Notes: a model not told the origin generated them from the letters alone. 64,000 bases of DNA from Sphingobacteriales bacterium (GCA_016192105.1 JACPUV010000012.1:38800-102799); one strand, 5' to 3'; counted from the stretch's first letter, positions 17,687 to 27,971 are shown. Numbers and translations are program-made.

Positions 17687-20600
17687 TTATTCAAGTACGG
17701 GTCTCAGCCATTTTTCCGCTTCATCCAATGGCATGCTTTTCCGTTTGGCGTAATCCTCCAGCTGGTCTTTACTTATTTTCCCCAACCCGAAATAATGGCT
17801 CTGTGGGTGCGCAATATACCAGCCACAGACAGAAGCCGGCGGGTCCATGGCCAGGCTTTCGGTAAGTGTGATGCCAATATTCTCTGTGACATTCAGCAGT
17901 TCAAACAGTTTGATCTTCTCTGTATGATCCGGGCAGGCCGGGTAACCCGGTGCCGGGCGGATACCTTTGTATTCTTCACGGATCAGCTGCACATTGCTGA
18001 GTTGCTCTGTTTTATCATACCCCCAGTATTCCTTCCGGGTTCGTTCATGGAGGCATTCCGCAAAGGCCTCTACCATACGGTCCGCAAGAATTTGCACCAT
18101 AATCTTATTGTATTCGTCATGGTCTGCGGCAAAGCGGTCGATATGTTGTTTGGCGCCATGGATGGTGACGGCGAATGAACCCATGAAATCTACGGCCCCC
18201 TGTCCCCCAAAGGGGGAACTTAGGTTGTTGCTGCTCTTCAGGCTGGGTTGACTGTTTAAAGCAGAAAGAATCGAATCAAGGGTTTCATCAGTTTTGTATA
18301 ATACCTCATCGTTGGTGAACCGTATGACTTTAAATCCTTTTTCATTGAGCCATAGTGTTCTGTTTTCATCCGCTTCTTTGTTTTCTGGCAATTGATGAAT
18401 CAGCCCGTCAATTTCTATTACCAGACTGCGGTCAAGGCACACCAGGTCGGTTATGTAACTCCCTATTATATGTTGTCTTCTGAATTTAAATCCTGCCAGT
18501 TTTTTTGATTTTACCAATTCCCAAAGAACGCGTTCAGCCTCTGTCGGATTTGCCCTGTTTATTTCAGCAAATTCTTTTACCACTTTGTAGGTCGAAGGAT
18601 CGGCCCACATATATCCGGGTGTATCCTCCCCTTCCCTTTGGGAAGGGGCTTTAGCAGGCTCTTCGTTTTTCGGGCTGGTACTTGGGGATGGACCGTACTG
18701 CCCGGGCTTAATAAAGTCTGCTAATGAATAAGAAGGCTGTCCCACCGCTTTTTTCAATTGCTGCCGGAGCATTTCCAGTTTTACTTCGCCGGTATCAGTC
18801 TGTAAGGTGATCGTGTCGGCATTATTGCTGCTGGCGGGCCAGAAACCGATTACGCCATCAGCGGAGAACCATTTTTCATCAACGATCTGTTTCAGCAGTT
18901 TCTGGGCATCATTATAAAGCCGGGTGGCTTCTGTTCCGAAAATTTTATCGGATAACACTTCCGGAAAATGTCCGGGCATTTCCCAGGCGATAAAGAAGGG
19001 TCCCCAGTCGATATATTTTGCAATAGTGCCCAGGTCGTAGCCTTTCAGTACTTTAACTCCCTCCACTGCCGGTTGTACCGGTTTGTAATTCTTCCAGTCA
19101 AAATATTCCTTGGTGATCACCGCTTCGGGGTAGGGAATCAGGTCTTTTTTATTCTTGTTGAGGAACTGGTGGCGCAAGGCCTCATATTCCCCTTTTGTTT
19201 TTAGCAGCAAGGCATCTTTCTCTTTGCTTAATAAGGTACTTACCGCGGTTACACTCCGGGAGGCATCAAGAATATGCAATACCCCGTTATCATATTGCGG
19301 GGCGATCTTTACCGCTGTATGCATCCGGGACGTGGTGGCGCCGCCGATCAGCAGGGGCTGCTGCAGGTTCCGGCGTTTCATTTCATGGGCCACATGCACC
19401 ATCTCATCCAGGGAAGGCGTGATCAGGCCACTCAGCCCGATGATATCCGCTTTTTCTCTCTCCGCAGTATCCAGGATCTTGTCGGCCGGTACCATAACGC
19501 CAAGGTCAACGATATCATATCCATTGCAACCCAGTACCACCCCCACAATATTTTTCCCGATATCATGCACATCGCCTTTGACCGTGGCGAGTAATACTTT
19601 CGGCACATTTCCCTTGGATGCATTGGGGTTGTTCCTTTTTTCTTCCTCGATAAAAGGGGTCAGCCAGGCCACGCTTTTCTTCATCACCCGGGCGCTTTTT
19701 ACCACCTGGGGCAGGAACATTTTGCCGGCACCGAAAAGGTCTCCGACCACATTCATCCCGTCCATTAACGGGCCTTCGATCACATCCAGGGGCCTGGGAT
19801 ATTTTACCCGGGCTTCTTCGGTATCGGTATCAATATAATCCGTAATACCATTGACCAGCGCATGCTTCAGCCGCTCTTCCACCGGGGTGCTTCTCCAGGC
19901 CTCGTCTTTTACTTCGGCCTTGCCTTTGGCTTTTACGGTTTCCGCGAAAGCGATCAGTTTTTCCGTTGCTTCGTTGTTGTCATTGTTCCGGTTCAGGATC
20001 ACATCCTCGCAGAGCTGGCGCAATTGTGGCTCGATCTCATCATAAACTACCAGCTGACCCGCGTTGACAATCCCCATGTCCATACCGGCTTTGATGGCAT
20101 AGAAAAGGAATACACTGTGCATGGCTTCCCGTACCGGATCATTGCCGCGGAAGGAGAAGGACAGGTTACTGACACCGCCGCTGACCTTGGTCAGGGGCAT
20201 GCGCCGTTTGATTTCCCGGGTTGCTTCAATAAAATCCACCCCGTAGTTATTGTGTTCTTCCATGCCCGTGGCGATCGCGAAGATATTCGGGTCGAAAATG
20301 ATATCCTGCGGGTCAAAGCCAACCTGTTCCGTAAGGATCCTGTAAGCCCGGCTGCAGATCTCAATTTTTCGTTCCCTTGTATCGGCCTGCCCCTTTTCGT
20401 CAAACGCCATTACAATAACGGCCGCCCCATAGCTCTGGCAGGTGATCGCTTGTTCGATGAACTTCGCTTCCCCTTCTTTCATGGAGATGGAGTTCACAAT
20501 GCATTTACCCTGCACACATTTCAGCCCGGCTTCGATGATCTCAAATTTAGAACTGTCGATCATAATGGGGATCTTCGCAATATCCGGCTCACTTTGCAGC

Positions 20601-20869
20601 AGGTTCAGGAAGGTGGTCATGGCTTTCACCCCGTCGAGCAGGGCGTCGTCCATGTTCACATCGAGTACCTGGGCGCCGTTTTCCGCCTGTTGCCGGGCCA
20701 CGCTCAGGGCCTCCTCGTACTTATTTTCACGGATCAGCCGGGCGAATTTCTTGGAGCCTGTAACATTGGTCCGCTCCCCTATATTCACAAAATTGGTTTC
20801 GGGCCGAATAACCAGTGGTTCCAGGCCGGCGAGTCGCAGGAAAGGTTTGATAACGGTGGTTGCTTGCAT
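17687..20869 (-). CDS. metH: Cobalamin-dependent methionine synthase (folate, B12 and activation domains) with inserted DUF559 endonuclease
   Basis: The 1060-residue polypeptide lacks the homocysteine domain, which is encoded by the gene at 20965-21966. Domains in order: pterin-binding methyl-tetrahydrofolate domain (about 25-310, [17 protein letters not shown]), B12 cap and B12-binding domain with the lower-ligand His in [14 protein letters not shown] (about 330-560), and activation domain (from about 590). The activation domain is interrupted after [12 protein letters not shown] by residues 727-891, a complete DUF559 PD-(D/E)XK domain, and resumes at [10 protein letters not shown]. The insert is 495 bases, exactly in frame, so the remaining 895 residues could still fold as MetH. 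The enzyme methylates homocysteine to methionine in the cytosol. Gene order homocysteine subunit, tiny membrane peptide, this gene, all overlapping or abutting. Confidence 0.93.
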   Translation of the reverse strand: MQATTVIKPFLRLAGLEPLVIRPETNFVNIGERTNVTGSKKFARLIRENKYEEALSVARQQAENGAQVLDVNMDDALLDGVKAMTTFLNLLQSEPDIAKIPIMIDSSKFEIIEAGLKCVQGKCIVNSISMKEGEAKFIEQAITCQSYGAAVIVMAFDEKGQADTRERKIEICSRAYRILTEQVGFDPQDIIFDPNIFAIATGMEEHNNYGVDFIEATREIKRRMPLTKVSGGVSNLSFSFRGNDPVREAMHSVFLFYAIKAGMDMGIVNAGQLVVYDEIEPQLRQLCEDVILNRNNDNNEATEKLIAFAETVKAKGKAEVKDEAWRSTPVEERLKHALVNGITDYIDTDTEEARVKYPRPLDVIEGPLMDGMNVVGDLFGAGKMFLPQVVKSARVMKKSVAWLTPFIEEEKRNNPNASKGNVPKVLLATVKGDVHDIGKNIVGVVLGCNGYDIVDLGVMVPADKILDTAEREKADIIGLSGLITPSLDEMVHVAHEMKRRNLQQPLLIGGATTSRMHTAVKIAPQYDNGVLHILDASRSVTAVSTLLSKEKDALLLKTKGEYEALRHQFLNKNKKDLIPYPEAVITKEYFDWKNYKPVQPAVEGVKVLKGYDLGTIAKYIDWGPFFIAWEMPGHFPEVLSDKIFGTEATRLYNDAQKLLKQIVDEKWFSADGVIGFWPASSNNADTITLQTDTGEVKLEMLRQQLKKAVGQPSYSLADFIKPGQYGPSPSTSPKNEEPAKAPSQREGEDTPGYMWADPSTYKVVKEFAEINRANPTEAERVLWELVKSKKLAGFKFRRQHIIGSYITDLVCLDRSLVIEIDGLIHQLPENKEADENRTLWLNEKGFKVIRFTNDEVLYKTDETLDSILSALNSQPSLKSSNNLSSPFGGQGAVDFMGSFAVTIHGAKQHIDRFAADHDEYNKIMVQILADRMVEAFAECLHERTRKEYWGYDKTEQLSNVQLIREEYKGIRPAPGYPACPDHTEKIKLFELLNVTENIGITLTESLAMDPPASVCGWYIAHPQSHYFGLGKISKDQLEDYAKRKSMPLDEAEKWLRPVLE
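18197..18691 (-). mobile_element. In-frame DUF559 endonuclease element inside metH
   Basis: The segment encodes 165 residues foreign to MetH. The core [18 protein letters not shown]...LVIEIDG is the DUF559/Vsr-like PD-(D/E)XK nuclease with D808, E819 and D821 (MetH numbering) preserved. Both ends carry palindromes of the same design: CCCCTTCCC-TTT-GGGAAGGGG at 18628-18648 and CCCCC-AAA-GGGGG at 18204-18216. The coding strand leads in with a low-complexity PSPSTSP linker and leaves through SSPFGGQG. Length divisible by three and position in a surface loop between SLADF and DFMG explain tolerance. No intein splicing motifs (catalytic N-terminal Cys/Ser, C-terminal HN) are present. Confidence 0.85.
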
Positions 20870-20968
20870 CTATGCGTTCTTTTTTACAAATAACTTCCTG
20901 ATCATTGAAAAGTTATTTACAACGAGTATTAAAATTGATAGCAGTAATAAAAACCGGGGCGTCGTCAT
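20870..20968 (-). CDS. Tiny single-pass membrane peptide within the metH operon
   Basis: A 32-residue frame fits exactly between the two methionine synthase genes. Its ATG overlaps the stop of the homocysteine-domain gene (ATGA) and its TAG is followed directly by the metH ATG. The product has a short basic N-terminus, one hydrophobic helix ([15 protein letters not shown]) and a basic C-terminus ([10 protein letters not shown]), following the positive-inside rule. The perfect fit to both neighbours suggests real translation, possibly for coupling rather than for a function of the peptide. No family was recognised. Confidence 0.5.
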   Translation of the reverse strand: MTTPRFLLLLSILILVVNNFSMIRKLFVKKNA

Positions 20969-21966
20969 ACGAATGCTGTTTCCACCGCGGGCAGAGCCCG
21001 GGGTGTGATTTGTTTTACGTGTTCTGCAATATGCCTGATATGATCCGGAGTGGTGCCGCAGCAGCCGCCCACAATATTTACAAATCCTTCTTTTGCCCAC
21101 TCTTCCAGGTAATGACTCGTGTCTTCCGGATGTTCATCGTATTCGCCCATGGCATTCGGCAAACCTGCATTGGGGTAAGCGGAAACATAGCAGCCGGCGA
21201 TCTGGGACAACTCCTCGATATGCGGGCGCATTTCTTTTGCACCCAGTGCACAGTTCAGGCCCACACTCAGTGGCCGGGCATGCATCACCGAGGTATAAAA
21301 AGCTTCCAGGGTCTGGCCACTCAGGGTACGTCCGGAGGCATCGGTAATTGTTCCGCTGATCATCACCGGCAGCGACGGTTTCTTTGTATCCCTGAAATAT
21401 TTCCGGATCGCAAAAATGGCCCCCTTGGCATTCAGGGTGTCAAAGATCGTTTCGATCAGCAGGAGATCCACGCCTCCGTCCACCAATCCCTTTACCTGTT
21501 CATAATAGGCATTCACCACTTCATCGAAGGTGACGGCCCGGAACCCGGGATTGTTTACATCCGGGGATAGCGACAATGTTTTATTCAGGGGACCAATAGC
21601 ACCGGCTACCCAGGCTTCTTTACCGGACTGGCGGATGGCTTCCCGGGCACAACGGGCGGCAGCCACATTCATCTCGTAGGCCAGGGATTGCATTTGATAA
21701 TCGGCCATGGCGATGACCGTACTGCTGAAGGTGTTGGTTTCAATGATATCCGCACCGGCATCGAGGTATTGTTTATGGATGCCAATGATGATATCCGGCC
21801 GGGTGAGGTTCAGCAGGTCATTGTTGCCTTTTACATCACAGGGCCAGTCCCTGAACCGTTCGCCGCGGTAATCGGCTTCGGCCAGTTTATGCCGCTGAAT
21901 CATAGTACCCATAGCGCCATCAATGACCAATATGCGTTCTTTCAAACAATCCTGGATTGTTTTCAT
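20965..21966 (-). CDS. Homocysteine-binding subunit of split methionine synthase
   Basis: The 333-residue homocysteine S-methyltransferase domain corresponds to the N-terminal module of one-piece MetH. It starts with [13 protein letters not shown] and has the zinc ligands in GLNCALG and [11 protein letters not shown]. In this phylum MetH is often encoded as two genes, so the break is normal rather than a frameshift. It should associate with the B12/folate protein encoded downstream. A good promoter lies 130 bases upstream of the start. Confidence 0.92.
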   Translation of the reverse strand: MKTIQDCLKERILVIDGAMGTMIQRHKLAEADYRGERFRDWPCDVKGNNDLLNLTRPDIIIGIHKQYLDAGADIIETNTFSSTVIAMADYQMQSLAYEMNVAAARCAREAIRQSGKEAWVAGAIGPLNKTLSLSPDVNNPGFRAVTFDEVVNAYYEQVKGLVDGGVDLLLIETIFDTLNAKGAIFAIRKYFRDTKKPSLPVMISGTITDASGRTLSGQTLEAFYTSVMHARPLSVGLNCALGAKEMRPHIEELSQIAGCYVSAYPNAGLPNAMGEYDEHPEDTSHYLEEWAKEGFVNIVGGCCGTTPDHIRHIAEHVKQITPRALPAVETAFV

Positions 21967-22095
21967 ACCTTCTGGTTTGCGAACTATAAACGTTGGGAAA
22001 CTATGGAGGAGTTCCGTACCGTTTATTAGTTCCGTTTTCCCCCGGGAGCCGGAGGATCAGGCCGAACAATAAACAAATCCGCCTGAATGTCCCTG

Positions 22096-22127
22096 CAAAA
22101 CTAAGCTTTATGCCCCTAAAAAACAAG
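22096..22127 (-). promoter_or_regulatory. Promoter of the split metH operon
   Basis: On the minus strand CTTG (22124-22127), a 20-base spacer and TAGTTTTG (22096-22103) match the Bacteroidota promoter. The roughly 120-base leader that follows has G/C-rich self-complementary stretches, but no cobalamin-box or SAM-riboswitch signature was found. Confidence 0.65.
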
Positions 22128-22207
22128 CTGGGAAAGCCAGGGGGTTTTACCCGGTCTTTCAGCGAAACTGCCGGGGAAAAGGGGCGCAGGGCATCATTAC
22201 CAGCAGG

Positions 22208-22825
22208 TTAGTGGTTGACGTACTTTTCTACAGGGAGGCGGTTTTGCAGGCTCCGGGCCAGGGTCATTTCGTCGGCATACTCCAGTTCGCCGCCAAAGGC
22301 AATGCCCCGGGCAATGGTGGTGATGCGGATGGGATGGGGTTGCAGTTTTTTCTGGATATAATAAATGGTCGTATCGCCCTGGATGGTGGGGTTAAGGGCA
22401 AAGATGATCTCTTCTGTTTTTTCTTTTTGCACCCGGTTAAGGAGGGTTTCAATATGCAGATGGTCCGGACCGATCCCATCCAGCGGGGAAATAATACCAC
22501 CGAGAATATGGTAAATGCCGTTGTACTGCTGGGTGCTTTCAATCGCGATAACATCCCGGATGCTTTCCACCACGCAGATGATCTCCTGCTTCCTGGCCGA
22601 ATTGGCACAGATGGAACAAATATCCCCATCGGCTACATTAAAACAGCGCTGGCAGAATTTTATTTCGCTCCGCATCCGGGCGATCACATCACTGAACTGG
22701 TTTACTTCCTTTGTATCCTGCTTTAATAAATGGAGCACTAAACGCAAAGCGGTCTTCTTTCCAATACCGGGAAGTTTGGAGAATTCATTCACTGCATTTT
22801 CCAGTAAGGAAGAAGAGAATTGCAT
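22208..22825 (-). CDS. recR: Recombination mediator RecR
   Basis: The 205-residue protein has normal length and domain order: helix-hairpin-helix (KLPGIGKKTALRL, about 18-30), C4 zinc finger (CQRCFNVADGDICSIC), Toprim domain (ICVVESIRDVIAIE...HILGG) and C-terminal ARGIAFGGELEYAD motif. With RecO and RecF it loads RecA on SSB-coated DNA. It is followed downstream by the metH promoter region. Confidence 0.96.
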   Translation of the reverse strand: MQFSSSLLENAVNEFSKLPGIGKKTALRLVLHLLKQDTKEVNQFSDVIARMRSEIKFCQRCFNVADGDICSICANSARKQEIICVVESIRDVIAIESTQQYNGIYHILGGIISPLDGIGPDHLHIETLLNRVQKEKTEEIIFALNPTIQGDTTIYYIQKKLQPHPIRITTIARGIAFGGELEYADEMTLARSLQNRLPVEKYVNH

Positions 22826-22894
22826 GCGGCAAAGATAACTCCGGGGGATGAGCCGCCGGCCGCCGGATCGCGGATTTCCTGAAAAAAGGGCGGT

Positions 22895-24328
22895 TTACTG
22901 GGTGATATCAATATCAAACTCGTTTGTCCAGTTCGGTTTTACTGCTATTTTCCTGCCGACGGGAATTACCCGCTCGGGTTGCTTATGGCTGCCAAAGAAC
23001 TGCCCCGGATCCCAGGCCCCGTTCTTATTCTGGTCATACAGGATCCGGAGTTCATATTCACCGGGTAGAAAAAGCGGTTGTATGAATTCCGTAGCGGCCA
23101 GGGGGAATGATTTATAAAGGCTTTGGTTCAGGATCACCTGCAGCACAGGGTTTTTGTCCGGATCGAGGTTGCGGAAGCGGATCTTCAGGGCGCCGTAATC
23201 CGCTTTTTTCTTTGTGACAAAACTGAGGGTATCCGTTTTAAGCAATTTCTTACCGGTGCTGTCTTCCGCAAAATCCTTTTCCAGTACCAGGTTGTACAAA
23301 GTGTTTTCTTTCCAGCTGTTTTTCAGGATAACAGCCATCGAGGTACTGTCTTTTTCGATAAGAAGCCCGGTTACCGGCTGAAAGCTGCTATCTGTAAAAA
23401 GGCGGAGACCCGTGCTGTCAAAGTTTTTCAGGGGGCTTTCAAAATTCAGTTTTAAATCACCCAATAAGTCCTGCTGGTTATTGGCCAGGCTGGTTTGAAA
23501 TTTTAGCCGTTTATCTGTTGTCGCGCCCGGTTTATTGCGCGGCCCTCCCGCAGCGCCGGGATCTGCAAAACCCGGGGTCACCGTTTCCTTTTTTGCATAG
23601 GCATAAAGAACCAGGGAATCGGCTTTCTGACCCGGAGTTACCGGTTGATCCGCAAAAGCAAAGTATTGTTTTTCTCCCAGGTACCGGCGGGTGCCGCCTT
23701 CGTCTTTTAAGGCATAGATTGCATAGGTACGGGCCGGTAAATTCTTAAAATGGAATCGCCCTTTTCCATCCAGGCGGGCGATGTATTTGGGTTTTTCTTT
23801 TACGACGGCTGAATCATCCTGGCTGGTATGCAGGAGCACAATCAGGGTGCTGTCGGGTTTCGCTGTTTCGGCCAGCAGGACCTGCCCTTCCAGTTCGAGT
23901 GAATCAATATACGAGCCGGTGGAAAAAGTAAATTTGAAATCTTTTACCACATTTCCTTCAGTAATATCCCGGATGGCTTTCCCGAAATCAAGGGAATACG
24001 TGGTATTCGATTCGAGGCTGTCTTTCAATTTGACAGTGACCTCCTTTAGCCTGAAATCCACCACGGGGTTTATTCTTGCCAGCGGGGAAACCAGCAGGTT
24101 TTCCTGGATATTCTGTACATCCACAAATTCATCAAAGGAGAAGACAAGCTTATTCCCATGGAAATTAACCGTAGAGTCACCGGGGTTTGATTTCAGCAAT
24201 ACCGGCGGGATACTGTCCCGGGGGCCGCCCTGCGGGGGTACGATATTGGCACAGCCGGGGCCATTCATGACGGTAAGCGTCAGAAAAGCCAGGGAACAGA
24301 ATGTGGATATGAAAACCGTTTTGCGCAT
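22895..24328 (-). CDS. Lipoprotein with Ig-like (Big_5) domain
   Basis: The 477-residue exported protein has a lipobox ending GPGC (Cys26), followed by ANIVPPQGGPRDSIPP, a very conserved Bacteroidota sequence preceding an Ig-like Big_5 domain (about 40-135). The rest is beta-rich and carries a segment reminiscent of carboxypeptidase-like or SdrD-type folds (YDQNKNGAWDPGQF near the C-terminus). It should be anchored at the outer membrane or periplasm. The function of this widespread family is not known. The gene lies 69 bases upstream of recR on the same strand. Confidence 0.8.
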   Translation of the reverse strand: MRKTVFISTFCSLAFLTLTVMNGPGCANIVPPQGGPRDSIPPVLLKSNPGDSTVNFHGNKLVFSFDEFVDVQNIQENLLVSPLARINPVVDFRLKEVTVKLKDSLESNTTYSLDFGKAIRDITEGNVVKDFKFTFSTGSYIDSLELEGQVLLAETAKPDSTLIVLLHTSQDDSAVVKEKPKYIARLDGKGRFHFKNLPARTYAIYALKDEGGTRRYLGEKQYFAFADQPVTPGQKADSLVLYAYAKKETVTPGFADPGAAGGPRNKPGATTDKRLKFQTSLANNQQDLLGDLKLNFESPLKNFDSTGLRLFTDSSFQPVTGLLIEKDSTSMAVILKNSWKENTLYNLVLEKDFAEDSTGKKLLKTDTLSFVTKKKADYGALKIRFRNLDPDKNPVLQVILNQSLYKSFPLAATEFIQPLFLPGEYELRILYDQNKNGAWDPGQFFGSHKQPERVIPVGRKIAVKPNWTNEFDIDITQ

Positions 24329-24493
24329 GCAGCTGCAAACTTACAGGGTTTGAAGGAGAGATTTGTTGATGAAATCATAAAAGGAAACCCGGTTCCGGCA
24401 GCAGGGCAGGGAAATAAAATTTACGCGCCCGGTTACCGGCGAAAGGGTAGCAAAACCGAACCGGTCAGCAACCGGTGGCCACTGTTTTATGAT

Positions 24494-27400
24494 TCAGGAA
24501 TCTGCATCTTCTTCCGTGGCCAGTTCGTGCAGGGCCACTGCCATATTATTCGTCTTCACAAAATTGCACCAGTGGCAGTCTTCCTTGCCGCAACCGGTAT
24601 AAAAATCACGGTCCCGGATCTTTTCCCAGGTCTGTACGATCTGCTGCGTAACGGTGGTGATATCCGCCGGGGTGATCGTTATTTTTTCTTTCCGGTAATT
24701 TTTCTTTTTATCGGGTTCAATAAAATCAAACTCGGTACTGATCACTTTCCAGTCTTTTTGCTCATAATGATCCACGAGAATTTTATAGAAAACGGCCTGC
24801 CGCCAGTAGTCTCCTCCATTGGGCTGTTTTTCGGAAGGTCCCTTGGTTTTGAGCAGGGCCTTGTCCGGGTCGCCGGTCTTATAATCCACCACGGTGACCG
24901 ATTTGCCGTCAAACTCCAGTTTGTCCAGTTTGCCTTTGAGGGGTACGTTTTTTACCAGCACGTTCCGGATATTCCGCTCAATGGCGACGATCTTATTAAA
25001 CCGGTCTATATTTTCATCATAGTAATTGCCCAGCACTTCGGGTCCGTATTCCATCCGCCGGGCAAACTGTTCTTTTGTAAAACTTTCCCGGTGCCGGCGC
25101 ATATACCATTCAAAGTCGCTGATGAATTCTTCTTTGGATGGGAACTGTTCCCGGCCGCTGTCCTGCATTTTCCGGAACAGTTTTTCGAGGGCATAGTGAA
25201 CGGCTGAACCGAATTCAGTGGCTTCGTTTTTGGGGGAAGGGATCCGGATCAGGTTTTTGAAATAGAATTCCAGCGGGCAGTTCAGGTAATTATTAAGGGC
25301 CGTTACATTCATGACAAATTTCTCCAAAATGCGGCCGATGAATTCTTCTTCTATTTTTTCTATTTCAGGCGCGGCAGCCTGTGCAAAACCCAGGGCGGTG
25401 AATTCACTGGTAACGGCTTCATCAATGATCACTTTTTCGACCGGCAAATCGTGTTTATCCAGGATCTCGGCAATAAACATGGAGGGCTCCATTTCCTTCC
25501 CGTCGTTCTTAAACCGGCTGTAAGAAATATACAGGTGTTGTTCAGCCCGGGTAAGGGCCACATAAAACAAACGGCGCAGTTCTTCTTCATCGTTGCCCCC
25601 GGAGCGGGAGGAGAACAAAGTGTCGGGCAGTTTGTAGCCGCCCCCCGGTTTTCTTTTCTTTTCCCAGAAACCGGCATTGCAACCGGCCACAAATACATGT
25701 TCAAATTCCAGTCCTTTGGATCCGTGGGCCGTCATCAGGTTAATGCCCTTGTCACTGCCACTGACCTGTACGAGCGGCAGGGAAATACCCTCCTTTTCCA
25801 TCAGTTCCACCAGGCTGATCAGTTGCTGAAGGGTAAGGAATGGATCCCGGTGCGTTTCTTCCTTGATAAAATCAAACAGGCCGGAGAGCACCTGCAGCTG
25901 CCAGTGTTTATCCGGTTGTTGCATGAGGTGCGTCAGCGCCCCGGTATCGCGTACCAGGGATTCAAATAAATGCTGAAGGGTAAGGTTGGATACATCTCCC
26001 AGCAATTTTTCCAGGGCTGCGGATGCTTTTTTTAACCCGCTGTGCAGGGCGTTGCTGAAGAGATCTTTAGCGGGGGCATTGGCTTTTTCGGTGAGCGCCT
26101 GGCGGATGGAATAACCGTTGCCGCTGTACTTTTTGTCCGCCACTTCGAGGGTCAGTTTGGCGATTTCGACGGGTGGTACGCCAAACCAGTCGAAGTGCAG
26201 GATCTCAAACAGCATTTCATCCCCGCTGAAAGGGATATCATGCTCGGAGGCGAGGTATTTCAGTACGAGGATAATCTTTTGGGCCAGGGGCAATTCAAGG
26301 ATATTCAAATTGCGTTTACTGTACACCGGTATCTCCAGCTGCCTGAAATACCGGGTGAGTTCTTCGCCGTATTTATTTTCCTTGTAAATGATCCCGATAC
26401 GGCCGGGGGCTGTTCCTTCAGCCAATAACTGCTGCACTTTCTTTACCAGGCCGGTCATTTCCAGCCGCTGGGTTTCATATTCCTGTATGCGGGGTTGATG
26501 AACGAGGTGCCGGATTTTATCATTCGAGGAAAGCAGGTCCTTGCTTAATCCTTCGATCTGTTTTACCAGCCGCTCTTCATTCCGGTCGATCAGGGTCTTC
26601 GAAATATCGAGGATCGGCTGGGTGGAGCGGTAATTATTCGTGAGCACCACGGTCACGAGATCATTGCTGTAATTGCCGGCAAACTGCAGCATATTTTCCA
26701 CGCTTGCCCCCTGGAAGCGGTAAATGCTCTGGTCGTCATCGCCCACCACGAATACATTGGGTTTGTCCCAGTAACTGATCAGCAGTTCCACGAGCCGGTT
26801 CTGCGTTCCGCTGGTGTCCTGGTATTCATCTACAAGGATATACTGGAATCGTTCCTGGTAATCGGCCAGCAGGTTTTTATTTTCTTCAAAGGCGCGGATC
26901 ACCCAGTTGATCATATCGTCAAAATCATAGCGGTTCCGTTTGCGCATGAGCGCCTGGAAGCGGTCGAATTCACCCACGGCTGCCCGGAGTTTTTCCATCC
27001 GTTCTTTCTCTTCATCAATTTTATCCTTCTTAAGATCGCCGGCATTGAAATTCCGGTACTTTCTTTTATAAACAAATTCATCCCGTGTGGGAAGACCTGC
27101 GAGGTATTCATCAATCCGGCCGTTGATAAAGGCCGGGGTCCAGCCTTCTTTTTTCATATTGCTGAAAAGCGCCTGCAGGTTTTTCACTTCGAAATACACA
27201 TCCCCCCGGTATCTTTTCAGCGGGTGATTCTTTGGAAGGGTATCAACCAGGTCTTTAAAAAGCTGGATCTTTTCCAGCTCCGATACAGGGTCAAGGGCCG
27301 TCTTCTCAAATAAACCCAGGTTTTCCTGGATAATATCATTGCAAAAAGCATGAAAGGTGTACAGGTTAACTTTATAGGCATCCGGCCCGATGAATTGCAG

Positions 27401-27649
27401 GAGCCGCTTGCGCATGGCCACCACACCGGCATCGGTATAGGTCAGGCAGAGAATATTTTCCGGCAGGGCATCCGTTTCCAGCAGGATCTTCCCGATCCGG
27501 CTGGCCAGGATCTGGGTCTTGCCGGTTCCGGGGCCGGCGATCACCATCACGGGACCTTCCAGTGTGGAAACAGCGAGTCGCTGCTTCTCGTTGAGTTTCT
27601 CAAATTCTTCCGCGAACTTTCTTTCGGTTTTTTCTTTATTGAGTGACAT
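24494..27649 (-). CDS. UvrD/Rep-type helicase with C-terminal PD-(D/E)XK nuclease and Fe-S cysteines (AddB/PcrA-like)
   Basis: The 1051-residue DNA-repair enzyme has a superfamily 1A core: Walker A AGPGTGKT (38-45), motif II VDEYQDTSGTQN, motif III VGDDDQSIYRFQGA, motif V NLMTAHGSKGLEFEHVFV and motif VI FYVALTRAEQHLYISYS. The C-terminal RecB-like nuclease shows LDKLEFDGKSVTVVDYKTGD. A Cys in NYLNCPLEFYF together with CGKEDCHWC matches the four-cysteine iron-sulfur staple of AddB-type nucleases. ATG at 27649 is preferred to the upstream TTG. It probably acts in double-strand-break end processing. A palindromic element abuts its 5' side. Confidence 0.9.
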   Translation of the reverse strand: MSLNKEKTERKFAEEFEKLNEKQRLAVSTLEGPVMVIAGPGTGKTQILASRIGKILLETDALPENILCLTYTDAGVVAMRKRLLQFIGPDAYKVNLYTFHAFCNDIIQENLGLFEKTALDPVSELEKIQLFKDLVDTLPKNHPLKRYRGDVYFEVKNLQALFSNMKKEGWTPAFINGRIDEYLAGLPTRDEFVYKRKYRNFNAGDLKKDKIDEEKERMEKLRAAVGEFDRFQALMRKRNRYDFDDMINWVIRAFEENKNLLADYQERFQYILVDEYQDTSGTQNRLVELLISYWDKPNVFVVGDDDQSIYRFQGASVENMLQFAGNYSNDLVTVVLTNNYRSTQPILDISKTLIDRNEERLVKQIEGLSKDLLSSNDKIRHLVHQPRIQEYETQRLEMTGLVKKVQQLLAEGTAPGRIGIIYKENKYGEELTRYFRQLEIPVYSKRNLNILELPLAQKIILVLKYLASEHDIPFSGDEMLFEILHFDWFGVPPVEIAKLTLEVADKKYSGNGYSIRQALTEKANAPAKDLFSNALHSGLKKASAALEKLLGDVSNLTLQHLFESLVRDTGALTHLMQQPDKHWQLQVLSGLFDFIKEETHRDPFLTLQQLISLVELMEKEGISLPLVQVSGSDKGINLMTAHGSKGLEFEHVFVAGCNAGFWEKKRKPGGGYKLPDTLFSSRSGGNDEEELRRLFYVALTRAEQHLYISYSRFKNDGKEMEPSMFIAEILDKHDLPVEKVIIDEAVTSEFTALGFAQAAAPEIEKIEEEFIGRILEKFVMNVTALNNYLNCPLEFYFKNLIRIPSPKNEATEFGSAVHYALEKLFRKMQDSGREQFPSKEEFISDFEWYMRRHRESFTKEQFARRMEYGPEVLGNYYDENIDRFNKIVAIERNIRNVLVKNVPLKGKLDKLEFDGKSVTVVDYKTGDPDKALLKTKGPSEKQPNGGDYWRQAVFYKILVDHYEQKDWKVISTEFDFIEPDKKKNYRKEKITITPADITTVTQQIVQTWEKIRDRDFYTGCGKEDCHWCNFVKTNNMAVALHELATEEDADS

Positions 27650-27690
27650 CTTTGTTCCCAAACTTTTCAGGTTGATAATGGTTACCAGCT

Positions 27691-27807
27691 ATCTCAAAAG
27701 CCGCTGTAAACTAATAGCCGGTAAGACGGGAAGCAGGGGCTTCCAACCACTATTTACTTACCGTCTTATCGCCTTCCCGGCAAAAAAATACTTTTGAGAT
27801 GGCTTCT
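27691..27807. repeat. Palindromic dispersed element, copy B, with terminal inverted repeats
   Basis: Bases 27712-27807 match copy A at 11293-11389. Here the outer ends are clear: ATCTCAAAAG at 27691-27700 is the exact reverse complement of CTTTTGAGAT at 27791-27800. The flanks continue the symmetry with ACCAG (27684-27688) and CTGGT (27806-27810). The whole is a ~125-base miniature palindromic element with no coding capacity, 42 bases upstream of the helicase start. Confidence 0.8.
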
Positions 27808-27971
27808 GGTCAAACGAATTTAAACCAATAATCCGCATGGCGGCGCACAGGATCAAAACAGTACAAAAAATCCCGGTTTCCCGGGGCAGGAAGGCCTGCG
27901 TTCTTCGGGGGGATTTGACCGGATTATTAGTGGGGGGGTCCCCGATCCGGCAGAGGGGGAAAGCTACCCGG

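Noticed and set aside
18197..18691. Intein or group II intron in metH
   Set aside because: The insert lacks intein N- and C-terminal splicing residues and any reverse transcriptase; it is a DUF559 domain with low-complexity linkers.
20870..21966. Methionine synthase broken by a frameshift between its homocysteine and folate domains
   Set aside because: The two parts are separate complete genes, as is common in Bacteroidota, with clean start and stop codons and a peptide gene fitted between them.
21967..22095. Cobalamin or SAM riboswitch before metH
   Set aside because: The leader has G/C-rich pairing but none of the conserved B12-box or SAM-riboswitch core sequences.
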